From: JACRLW01 sp050181465
GTDB taxonomy: Bacteria > Planctomycetota > UBA1135 > UBA2386
NCBI GenBank assembly: GCA_050181465.1
Contig: JBFXDD010000001.1
Location: 248,001 to 312,000, forward strand
DNA length: 64,000 bases
Direction: 5' to 3'
The translations under genes were made by a program, and so were the position numbers. The notes under the pieces were generated by a model, which had not been told where the DNA came from, did not search any database, and was given only the letters and a program-made list of their open reading frames with translations. The number at the start of each line of letters is the position of its first letter. The stretch's first letter is position 1. Positions 1 through 7,451 of this stretch are shown here, piece by piece.

Positions 1-940
1 TGCCGTTGCTCTGGAGGTCCAGCTCGCCGACCGAAGAATCGATTCCGGCGGCTGTGGTGCGGAGGAAGACCGTGAGGAGACCGAGTCGATACTTGCCGGC
101 GAGGTCCGCAGCGGAATACGCCGCAGTCCGCTTCTTGAGCATCAAGGCGATGCCGGCAGCGGTGTCGCTGGAGCCGGTTTCCTCATCGAGCCCGATGAGG
201 ATGCGCGAGTTACCGCCCGCGGTGAAGCCGCGCTCGTAGTCGGGTCGTGCCGGTGGATCGTAGGTCGCTTCGATCGCGAAGCGGCTGTCTGAGAGCGCTT
301 GGAAGTCGTTGGCGGCACCCCGAATGGCGACGGTGCCCACTTCCGACTCGGTCCCGTCGCCGGTGAACGAACCGTCGGCAGCGAGCGTGAGGTCGCCGCC
401 GAAGGCAACACCGATGAGGTCTTCGTCGGGAACCGATCCTGCCGGCGCGAGGATCGCGTGCAGCGTGAACAGATGCCAATCGCCGACGATCGGCGTCAGA
501 TCGGCGGGCCCGACGACCAGCTTGGTTCCGAAGTAGACGCCGACGCCGCTGCCGACGCGGTCGGTCAGGACGACATCGCCGGTGGTTCCACGCAAGCCGT
601 AGCCGCCTCGATACACCAAGGTGGAACCCGAGGACGGCACCGCGATGGCAAGCGTGCCGTCGTTCTCGAGCGCGTAGTCACTCTGCGAGAGCAGCGTGCC
701 GGTGGACTGCCGCATCTCGTACTTGCCGTCGTCGCGCAAGAAGAAGCGACCGTTGACGGTCTCGAGATCGCCGGTGGTGGTCGGAAAGGCCGGGAAAGCC
801 GGTCGGCCGACCAGCCCGAAGAGGAAATGGTTCGCGGTCAGCTTGACCGAACCGCCGAAGCGATCGTTGCTACCGCCGCTGGAACACGCGCCGAGCAGGA
901 CAAGTCCTGCGGCGAGACCGAATCGAGGGGAAATGCGCAA
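1..940 (-). CDS. Partial secreted lipoprotein, function unknown (3' end outside window)
   Basis: The frame is open from a TTG at 940 down to the window edge, about 313 codons with no stop. The N-terminus is a lipoprotein signal: a basic start (LRISPRFG), a hydrophobic stretch and the lipobox LLGAC followed by SSGGS. The mature part is rich in Gly, Thr, Ser and Asp and looks like beta-structure. Phrases such as 'FFLRDDGKYEMRQ' and 'LAADGSFTGDGT' recall repeated beta-hairpin units. I do not recognise a named family. The TTG start is chosen because it gives a normal-length signal peptide. An in-frame GTG lies further upstream, and no clear Shine-Dalgarno precedes either. The gene is transcribed away from the repeat array at 1030-1598. 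Confidence 0.75.
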   Translation of the reverse strand, partial: MRISPRFGLAAGLVLLGACSSGGSNDRFGGSVKLTANHFLFGLVGRPAFPAFPTTTGDLETVNGRFFLRDDGKYEMRQSTGTLLSQSDYALENDGTLAIAVPSSGSTLVYRGGYGLRGTTGDVVLTDRVGSGVGVYFGTKLVVGPADLTPIVGDWHLFTLHAILAPAGSVPDEDLIGVAFGGDLTLAADGSFTGDGTESEVGTVAIRGAANDFQALSDSRFAIEATYDPPARPDYERGFTAGGNSRILIGLDEETGSSDTAAGIALMLKKRTAAYSAADLAGKYRLGLLTVFLRTTAAGIDSSVGELDLQSNG

Positions 941-1051
941 GGCTGGTCTGGGGAAGGAAGGGCGGCAGTCTACCACTCGACGAAGGCCGGCGAAGCTCGC
1001 AAACCCTGACCGATGGGTTTCCTCGCGGGCCGTCCGGGCTAGTCCGGATCG

Positions 1052-1181
1052 TTCGTCAACGTCGTCGCGAGCTCGACGCTGGTCGATGGCCGGCAAGGAG
1101 CTGCGCCGGGCGACGACCGACGCGTAGCCGCAGCGACGCCGCCGGGCGCGACTTGAGGCGATCGCAGTAGACGTTCACGAA
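1052..1181 (+). repeat. Palindromic intergenic repeat, copy A (inner hairpin deleted)
   Basis: This is a 130-bp copy bounded by TTCGTCAACGTC and its inverted partner GACGTTCACGAA. Compared with the full copy at 1431-1587 it lacks about 27 bp covering the right arm of the inner hairpin. The deletion falls between short GTAGC direct repeats, as expected from slippage at a hairpin. Its right flank forms the inverted repeat TCCGGGCAAGCCCGGA with the left end of copy B, so the copies are joined head to tail. Confidence 0.85.
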
Positions 1182-1203
1182 GAGTCCGGGCAAGCCCGGA
1201 TTG

Positions 1204-1408
1204 TTCGTGAACGTCGTCGCGAGATCGACGCAGGTCGATGGCTGGCAAGGAGCTGNNNNNNNNNNNNNNNNNNNNNNNNNNNNNNNNNNNNNNNNNNNNN
1301 NNNNNNNNNNNNNNNNNNNNNNNNNNNNNNNNNNNNNNNNNNNNNNNNNNNNNNNCGCAGCGACGCCGCCGGGCGCGACTTGAGGCGATCGCAGTAGACG
1401 TTCACGAA
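1204..1408 (+). repeat. Palindromic intergenic repeat, copy B (interrupted by assembly gap)
   Basis: This copy starts with TTCGTGAACGTC and ends with GACGTTCACGAA. Positions 1256-1355 are N, so its true length and the number of copies inside the gap are unknown. The sequence just after the gap matches copy A (hairpin-deleted form) rather than copy C. Confidence 0.8.
1256..1355. other. Assembly gap (100 N) inside the repeat array
   Basis: There are exactly 100 N, which is a conventional placeholder rather than a measured length. The gap sits within tandem copies of the palindromic repeat. Collapse of identical units is the likely cause, and the array may hold more copies than shown. Confidence 0.95.
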
Positions 1409-1419
1409 GAGTCCGGGCA

Positions 1420-1598
1420 AGCCCGGATTGTTCGTGAACGTCGTCGCGAGATCGACGCAGGTCGATGGCTGGCAAGGAGCTGCGTCGGCGACGACCGAAG
1501 CGTAGCTGTAGCTACGCTGCCAGGGAGGAGCCGACGTAGCGACGCCGCCGGGCGCGACTTGAGGCGATCGCAGTAGACGTTCACGAAGAGTCCGGGCT
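1420..1598 (+). repeat. Palindromic intergenic repeat, copy C (full length)
   Basis: The full element is about 179 bp. Its terminal inverted repeats are about 23 bp with two mismatches: left AGCCCGGATTG then TTCGTGAACGTC, with the right end as the inverse ending GTCCGGGCT. The centre holds a perfect 9-bp hairpin, AGCGTAGCT-GT-AGCTACGCT, flanked by CTGGC (left) and GCCAG (right) that can pair around it. A small TCGG-N5-CCGA hairpin lies on the left arm. The right end stops 14 nt before the ATG of the DUF3187 gene at 1613. No coding capacity is seen. Confidence 0.88.
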
Positions 1599-1612
1599 AG
1601 AAGAGTCTGCAA

Positions 1613-2650
1613 ATGGGCGTCAACTGTCGAGCATCGCTGGGATCGCACGTGAAGGCCTTGGCACTCAGCACGGCGACCGTGCTCGGCTCTTGCGCGACTA
1701 CGCGCGAGTTCGCCGGCCCCCTCGCGGTTCGCAACCAGCATCCGGTGCAACTGGTCGGCGCTCGCCCGCTGCCGCGCTCGGCAGCCGCGCAGCCGGCGCG
1801 CTCGGCGAGCGTGGATTGGAACAGTTCCCTATCCAGTTACTTCCTCAGCGGCGCCGGGACCGGCGGCACCTTCGTGATGGACGGCGAGATGCTGCGGACG
1901 ACCCTCGGCGCGCGCATCGGGCTCAGTCACGGATTCGACCTCGCGTTCGAACTACCCGTCCATCACGCGAGCGGCGGCTTCCTGGATCGATTCGTGATCG
2001 ACTGGCACGACACCTTCGGGTTCGCCGATCAGGGCCGCAGTTCGGTGCCGCGCGACGACTACGCACTCGAAGCGCGCGGGGTCGGCGCGCCGAGCGCCTG
2101 GCGCGTGGAACCGCACGGCCTTCGCCTCGGCGACGTCCCGATCGAGCTCAGCTACACGATTGTCGATCCAGAGCGGGAGGGGTTGGGCTTGGCTCTTCGC
2201 GGCGGGATCGAGTTACCCACCGGCGACGCGGCGGCTGGATTCGGGAGCGGAGGCGTCGACTTGTTCGCGAGTGTCGTGGGGGAGTGGCGACTCCATGCCG
2301 TGGCCCTCACGGCACAGTTCGGCTGGACCAGCCTGCACACTCCCGACGCGATGCGGGACGCCGGCATCGCCCTGGACGATGGCCCACTCTTCGATCTTGG
2401 CGCCGAGGTCCTGATCAGCGACCGACTCGCGCTCCTGGCTCTGGCCCAGTTCGACACCGCCGGACTCGGCGCCAACGACTTCGGTCGCGTGACCGACGAT
2501 CAATGGCTCTTGTGGGTCGGTTTGCGCCAACGGCTGGGCTCACGAAGCCACTTGGAATTCGGCCTCGGCGAAGATCTCTCGCGCTACGTCGCGCCGGACT
2601 TCACCGCCTTCCTGAACTTCCGCTTCGCGATCGGGCCCTCGCCGAACTGA
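1613..2650 (+). CDS. DUF3187-like outer-membrane beta-barrel protein
   Basis: A 345-residue exported protein. The N-terminus has a signal-like stretch ending VLGSC, a possible lipobox. The region 'ELPVHHASGGFLDRF...DWHDTFGFADQGR' at about residues 112-145 is the pattern I associate with DUF3187, a family of predicted outer-membrane barrels. The C-terminus ends in amphipathic strands (FTAFLNFRFAIG), as in barrel proteins. The likely location is the outer membrane, and the substrate is unknown. An AGAAGAG Shine-Dalgarno-like sequence precedes the ATG, and the palindromic repeat copy C ends immediately upstream, so the repeat makes up most of the probable leader. The gene has no close operon partner; the next gene converges from the right. 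Confidence 0.75.
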   Translation: MGVNCRASLGSHVKALALSTATVLGSCATTREFAGPLAVRNQHPVQLVGARPLPRSAAAQPARSASVDWNSSLSSYFLSGAGTGGTFVMDGEMLRTTLGARIGLSHGFDLAFELPVHHASGGFLDRFVIDWHDTFGFADQGRSSVPRDDYALEARGVGAPSAWRVEPHGLRLGDVPIELSYTIVDPEREGLGLALRGGIELPTGDAAAGFGSGGVDLFASVVGEWRLHAVALTAQFGWTSLHTPDAMRDAGIALDDGPLFDLGAEVLISDRLALLALAQFDTAGLGANDFGRVTDDQWLLWVGLRQRLGSRSHLEFGLGEDLSRYVAPDFTAFLNFRFAIGPSPN

Positions 2651-2682
2651 GCACGGGTCCCGCGATCGGAACGAGCGGAGAC

Positions 2683-3717
2683 TCAGCGACGACGTCGGCG
2701 CCCACCGCTCTCGTCTCCGGTCGCCGGCGGTGGGAGAGCCGGGGCACCGATGACCCGCAAGGACGGCTTGCTGGCACGCAGTCGTGCGAGGTCTTCCTCG
2801 CGCAGCCCAGTCCGCCACAGATGCACCGATTCCAGTGCCGGCATACGGAGAAGTGAATCGACGATCGCACCATCCACCTTGGTCTCCACCAGCACGAGGG
2901 AGCGGAGCTCGTTCGCATCGACGAGGCGGGCGATGCCGCGGTGCGAGACCGCCGTCCCACTGAGGTCGAGACGGACAAGGCGCGGCAGACGGGCGACTTC
3001 GATCAGCGCCGCATCGGTGATCCCGGTTCTCGCGAGGTCGAGTTCGTGAACGTTCGCCCCGGCAGCGACCACGGGGCGCATCGACTTGTCGTTCGTCGCC
3101 GCGCGAGCGCCTTCGAAACCGATGGTGAACAGTCGGCGATCGCCGGTGAGATCCTCGACGCGTGCGCCGACCGCCCCCAGCGCCGTCATCACACTCTCGC
3201 TCGCGGGCGCCAGGCCCTGCGACAGGCGCTCGCGCACGGCGAGGCGCAGCGAGACGACACTGCTTGTGCGAGTGGTCGCAGGGTCGCTCGCGGGATTGGT
3301 CGCGACGCCGACCGCCGCCGACTTTCCGACCCAGTCCCCGAACTTGGCACCCTCACGGATCCAGCGTTCGAGGAGCGCAGTCTCTGCCGCACTCAGCCGC
3401 TCACCGCGCTCGGGCATCACATCGGGATCGTCCTTTGGAAGGACCGTGCGCGCATAGAGCGAACTCTTGCCCGGCTCGTGAGGCACGAGGACCTGACCGC
3501 CGTCGCCGCCGCGCTCGAGGAAGCTCCGGCCGTCCACGCGCAGGTCACCCTTGGGTTTGCGAAGTCGGCCGCGAGAGTCTCGCTTCGGCTCGGAATGGCA
3601 GTCGAAACAACGCTGCTCGAGGATCGGCAGCACCTCGCGTTCGAAATCGACGGCTTGTGCAGCGAGCGGAACTCGCGTGCAAGCCAACGCGATCAGCCAA
3701 AGTAGTGCGTTGCGCAT
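2683..3717 (-). CDS. Planctomycete cytochrome c (PSCyt1-type) with leucine-rich repeats
   Basis: A 344-residue secreted protein. The signal peptide is MRNALLWLIALACTRVPLAAQ. The next domain starts 'VDFEREVLPILEQRCFDCH', with a single heme-binding CxxCH (C37, C40, H41). This is the arrangement of the planctomycete cytochrome c domain, including the downstream 'PDVMPERGERLS' pattern. Residues about 225-335 are short leucine-rich repeats (LDLARTGITDAAL, LDLSGTAVSHRGIARL). The C-terminus is basic. The start at 3717 follows the DUF1501 stop by 4 bp, so this is the third gene of the operon. In many relatives the cytochrome domain is fused to the DUF1549 protein; here it is a separate LRR fusion. 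Its electron partner is unknown. Confidence 0.88.
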   Translation of the reverse strand: MRNALLWLIALACTRVPLAAQAVDFEREVLPILEQRCFDCHSEPKRDSRGRLRKPKGDLRVDGRSFLERGGDGGQVLVPHEPGKSSLYARTVLPKDDPDVMPERGERLSAAETALLERWIREGAKFGDWVGKSAAVGVATNPASDPATTRTSSVVSLRLAVRERLSQGLAPASESVMTALGAVGARVEDLTGDRRLFTIGFEGARAATNDKSMRPVVAAGANVHELDLARTGITDAALIEVARLPRLVRLDLSGTAVSHRGIARLVDANELRSLVLVETKVDGAIVDSLLRMPALESVHLWRTGLREEDLARLRASKPSLRVIGAPALPPPATGDESGGRRRRR

Positions 3718-3721
3718 GACT

Positions 3722-5035
3722 TCACGCGAACAGTTCGAGAATCGGTCGACCATCGTCGGCGACCTTGAACGGGCGGCCGGAGGGGGAGTTGACGACAAAG
3801 TCGTGCGGGATACCGAGGGCGTGAGCGATCGTGGCGTTGAAGTCCACGACGCGAACCTTGTTCTCCACGACCTCATCGCCGTTGTCGTCGGTACGGCCGT
3901 ACTTCACACCACCTCGCAGCCCACCGCCGGCCAGCAGACTGGAGAAGGCCTTGGCGTGATGGTTGCGACCGTTGCGCTCGCGCGTGATCTCCGGCGTTCG
4001 ACCGAACTCGGACGTCAGGACCACCAGTGTGTCGTGCAGCATGCCGCGCGCATCCAGATCGGCGAGCAACGCGGCCAACGCGCGATCGACGGGCGGGATC
4101 AGGTCTGACAGACGCTCCTCGTTGTCGGTGTGCGTGTCCCAGCCGCCGCTGGTCACCTCGATGAAACGAACGCCGTGCTCAGCCAGTCGACGAGCGAGCA
4201 GCACGCCTTGCCCGAACTCGTTGCGACCGTAGGCGTCGCGGAGCGCGTCCTCCTCTTGGTCGAGATCGAATGCGAGCAGATCGCGGCTGTTCATGAGCTG
4301 CACCGCCTGGTCGTAGGCCTCGGAGTAGGCCGCGACCTGTCGATCGCCGCCCAGGGATTCCTCGAACGCTCGATCCATCGCCGACAGTCGGTCGAGGCGG
4401 CGGCGGAATTGCTCTTCGCTCACGCCCTGCGGCCGGCGCGCGTTGGCCAAGCCATCCTCCGGATCACCGATCGGCAACGGAGCGTGGCGACTCTCGAAGT
4501 AGCCCGCCGAGGGTCCGTAGGCATCCACTCCGCCGATGGCAACGTGCGGCGGAAGCGTCGGATTGATCGCGCCGCGCAGCTTGCTTGCCCACGCGCCGAG
4601 ACTCGGATGTCGGATCGTGCCTCGCATCGAGTAGCCGGTGTGGACGAAGTAGCGCCCCTGCGAGTGCGCACCTTGATTCGACCACATCGAGTTGATGACG
4701 CAGCACTTGTCCATCTGCCGCGAAAGGTGTTCGAAATGGGTGCCCAACGCGATGCCGTCGACGTTGGATGCGCGCACCTTCATCGGCCCCATGACCGCCG
4801 AACCTTCGGCCTTGGGATCGAGCGTGTCGAGGTGCGACATCCCGCCGCTCATGAACAGATAGATCACGCGACGGGCAGTGCCGGCAGTCGGCAGCAGGAC
4901 ATCGACATGCGGCGGCATCGCGGCGCCTGCCAGCGGCAACATGCGCACGCCGAGCAATCCGGCCGCGCAACGGGCGAGGAAGGCACGTCGTGAGGTCTCG
5001 TCGAGCGTGCGAGCCAGTCGCTTGGGAGTGGTCAT
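3722..5035 (-). CDS. DUF1501 family Tat-exported protein
   Basis: A 437-residue protein of the DUF1501 family, which resembles the alkaline phosphatase/sulfatase fold and whose activity is not established. A twin-arginine signal is visible (SRRAFLARCAAGLLG, residues 15-29). Typical family motifs follow: 'SGGMSHLDTLDPK' at 63-75, 'GGWDTHTDNEE' and 'SEFGRTPEI'. The start at 5035 is chosen because MTTPKRLARTL directly precedes the Tat motif and a GAAGAGG ribosome site lies about 8 nt upstream; a longer frame begins at 5128. It lies just downstream of the DUF1549/DUF1553 gene, the standard planctomycete pairing, and is probably co-transcribed with it. Confidence 0.93.
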   Translation of the reverse strand: MTTPKRLARTLDETSRRAFLARCAAGLLGVRMLPLAGAAMPPHVDVLLPTAGTARRVIYLFMSGGMSHLDTLDPKAEGSAVMGPMKVRASNVDGIALGTHFEHLSRQMDKCCVINSMWSNQGAHSQGRYFVHTGYSMRGTIRHPSLGAWASKLRGAINPTLPPHVAIGGVDAYGPSAGYFESRHAPLPIGDPEDGLANARRPQGVSEEQFRRRLDRLSAMDRAFEESLGGDRQVAAYSEAYDQAVQLMNSRDLLAFDLDQEEDALRDAYGRNEFGQGVLLARRLAEHGVRFIEVTSGGWDTHTDNEERLSDLIPPVDRALAALLADLDARGMLHDTLVVLTSEFGRTPEITRERNGRNHHAKAFSSLLAGGGLRGGVKYGRTDDNGDEVVENKVRVVDFNATIAHALGIPHDFVVNSPSGRPFKVADDGRPILELFA

Positions 5036-5085
5036 CGGTTGGGCCTCTTCTTGGTTTGCGTGGCGGAGGTTCGACGGGTTCTCGA

Positions 5086-7182
5086 TCAGCGCAGGAAGCG
5101 GAACTCCTGGCTGTTGACCAGGGTCCACACGAGGTCCTTGGTCGCGGCGGCGGCGTCACGATCGAGATCGGTGCGCCATGAACGAACTTCCTGATCGGTC
5201 GGTCGACGCGACAACAAGGTCGTATAGGCGACGTCGAGTCGTGCGGCCGCGGACTTCGCGAGTTCCAGGTCTCGGGCAAGCTTCGAGCCGCGCGCCAGCA
5301 GTTGTTGATCGACGATGCCGTTCATCAGCCGAAGTGCCTGCGGCACATTGGACTCGGTGGTGCCGGTCGAGATTTGATCTCGATCACTCTGACCGAATTC
5401 GCGGAGGAAATGACCCGGCCGCGCGGGTTGCTGGACCTCCGACGCACGTGCGATCTCAGGGTTGCGGCGCAGTGCCGCACGGCTCGCGAGATCGCGCAGG
5501 TCCGCGAGCTTCTGCATGAGCTCCGCAACCCTGCGGCGATCCCCCTTCTGGCGCGCCTCGCGCAGCTCGTTCCCGAGCTGTCGAAGTTGGTCGGCACGAT
5601 CCGGCTCCGAGTTCGTGGGGGAGTCGGTCGTCGTCGGCGCTCGCATCGCCATCTCCTGTGCGAGTTGCCGCCGATAGGCTGCCGGATCCTTGTAGCGGAG
5701 GGCTTCCTTCTCGATGAGTCCGGGCAGATCTTCGCGGGCGGAGGCGACCAATCGCTCGTGGTTGCGATAGACGAGCTCCGCCTTCGCGCCGGGTTCCGGC
5801 AGCGTCCGATCGGGATCGCCGATGACCGCCGTCAGCAGCGAGTCCCACAACTGCTCCGCGCTCATGCGGCGAAGCAGCGGACCGGTGAAGTCGAAGTCGG
5901 TGGCGCCGGCGTCGGGCGGCGGCACCGCCACACGCCGGAACAGCGCGCTGCGGTAGACGACCCGACGTACCTCGCGCAGATCGAAGTCGAGGTCCAAGAC
6001 CATCTTCTCCAGATGAGCGAAGGCCTTCGGATCGGCGACGACCACATCGTCACGAAACTCGTCGACGACCGGCGTGAATCCCCGCCCGTACGCTTCCTGC
6101 CAGATGCGATTCACGATCACCTTCGTGAAGCGCGGGTTGTCGCGAGACGTAACCCAATTGGCGAATGCACTGCGCGAACCCACCTGCGCGAAGCTGTCGG
6201 CCGCCGTTCGTTCGCGGCCACCTTGTTGAGGTCGAGCTCGCGGCCGACGGGCCGCACCGCGCTCCCGCTGCGGCTCGACCTCGACGATCGAACCGAACGG
6301 CGTCTTGGCGTGGACGACGGCACCAGGATCGAGGTCTTCGTACTTGTAGTCCTTGGGCAGAGCGATGCTCGCGGTGCCGCTGCCGCTCACGCCGCTGGCG
6401 ATCTGTCGCTGGAGTTGAACGAGCGCACGACGACCGTCTTCCCCGAGCTTGCCGCGAAGGTCGCGCAGTTGCGTCAGAGTCTGCCGAGGATCTTGCCCGC
6501 CTGCGGCCGTCTCGGCCCGATACATCATTCCACCAGTGAATGCAGCAAGCTCATAGAACTGCCGCTGAGTCCACTTGTCGAACGGATGGTCGTGACACTG
6601 CGCGCACTCCATGCGCGTCCCGACGAAGATGCGCATCGTGTTCGACATGTTGTCGAGCGGCATCCCCAGGTCTCTCAGGTAGTAGCCGGTGGCGCCATTC
6701 CCGCGGGCGTTCGCCGGGCCTTCGGCAGTCAGCAGTTCCCGGACGAACTGGTCGTAAGGCTTGTTCTCCGCCAGAGACTGTTCGACGAAGTGCTGATAGG
6801 GCTCGCCGGACTGCTGCTGCATCAGCCGGGACGTCAGGCGCAGGACGTCCGCCCAGAGATTGAACTGATGGCTGACATGGCCCGCGCTGACCAGGAGTTG
6901 GTCGATCAAGCGACCGTCCCGGTCCGGTTTTGAATCCTTGGCGAAAGCCGCCAGCTCGTCCGGTGTCGGGATGCGCCCGACGATCGTCAGATAGGCGCGT
7001 CGGCAGAACGTCTCGTCGTCGACCGTCTTGCCTGCAGTCAGCTCGAGTGCGGCGTCGAGTTCGCGCGCGAGTTGCTGCACCTTCGCGGCGGGCAAGGCTC
7101 CCGACGGCTGCTGCGTCACAGCCGTGGCCGAAACAAGGATCACGGCGAACAGGAGAAGGGGAGTCAGAGTCCGGCAGGCCAT
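5086..7182 (-). CDS. DUF1549/DUF1553 domain secreted protein
   Basis: A 698-residue exported protein with a signal peptide at 1-23. The DUF1549 domain covers roughly 30-235 and includes 'RRAYLTIVGRIPTPDE' and the CAQCHDHPFDKW motif, whose CxxCH lies at 193-197 and could bind heme. A low-complexity, coiled-coil-like region and a DUF1553 domain (about 350-690) follow. The family is expanded in planctomycetes and its biochemical role is unproven. Unlike many relatives it lacks an N-terminal PSCyt1 cytochrome domain, which here sits on the separate gene at 2683-3717. It is the first gene of the operon. A 269-bp upstream region holds the AT-rich promoter candidate. Confidence 0.93.
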   Translation of the reverse strand: MACRTLTPLLLFAVILVSATAVTQQPSGALPAAKVQQLARELDAALELTAGKTVDDETFCRRAYLTIVGRIPTPDELAAFAKDSKPDRDGRLIDQLLVSAGHVSHQFNLWADVLRLTSRLMQQQSGEPYQHFVEQSLAENKPYDQFVRELLTAEGPANARGNGATGYYLRDLGMPLDNMSNTMRIFVGTRMECAQCHDHPFDKWTQRQFYELAAFTGGMMYRAETAAGGQDPRQTLTQLRDLRGKLGEDGRRALVQLQRQIASGVSGSGTASIALPKDYKYEDLDPGAVVHAKTPFGSIVEVEPQRERGAARRPRARPQQGGRERTAADSFAQVGSRSAFANWVTSRDNPRFTKVIVNRIWQEAYGRGFTPVVDEFRDDVVVADPKAFAHLEKMVLDLDFDLREVRRVVYRSALFRRVAVPPPDAGATDFDFTGPLLRRMSAEQLWDSLLTAVIGDPDRTLPEPGAKAELVYRNHERLVASAREDLPGLIEKEALRYKDPAAYRRQLAQEMAMRAPTTTDSPTNSEPDRADQLRQLGNELREARQKGDRRRVAELMQKLADLRDLASRAALRRNPEIARASEVQQPARPGHFLREFGQSDRDQISTGTTESNVPQALRLMNGIVDQQLLARGSKLARDLELAKSAAARLDVAYTTLLSRRPTDQEVRSWRTDLDRDAAAATKDLVWTLVNSQEFRFLR

Positions 7183-7376
7183 GGCGTGGAAAGGCTAAAT
7201 AGTCCGAGGACTGATCCGGCGAGCGGCCTGCGCCGCCCGCACGCTCACGGATCTTCGGCGATGGCGGCCGGTTACGGGAGCCTGGGTGGACTTTCCACGG
7301 CGGCGGTGGCCGCGGCAGAGGTCTCCAAGCGTCCGCGGCCGACAGGGACGCGGGCCGGGGAATCGACGCGACTCCC

Positions 7377-7430
7377 CCAGTCCACACAACATAATATATC
7401 TTATCGGAAGTGCAGCAATCGCCGGCGGGG
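7377..7430 (-). promoter_or_regulatory. Candidate promoter of the DUF1549-DUF1501-cytochrome operon
   Basis: In a very GC-rich surrounding, 7388-7408 is an abrupt AT-rich island. Read leftward it contains GATAAGATATATTATG, with TATATT/ATTATG candidates for a -10 box and TTGCTG about 14-17 nt upstream as a -35 candidate. It lies about 200 bp ahead of the DUF1549 gene. The assignment rests on composition and position only. Confidence 0.4.
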
Positions 7431-7451
7431 GTGCGCGATGGATCCGACGGA

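Noticed and set aside
1052..1598. CRISPR array
   Set aside because: Units are 130-180 bp with inverted ends and no unique spacers; no cas genes are present.
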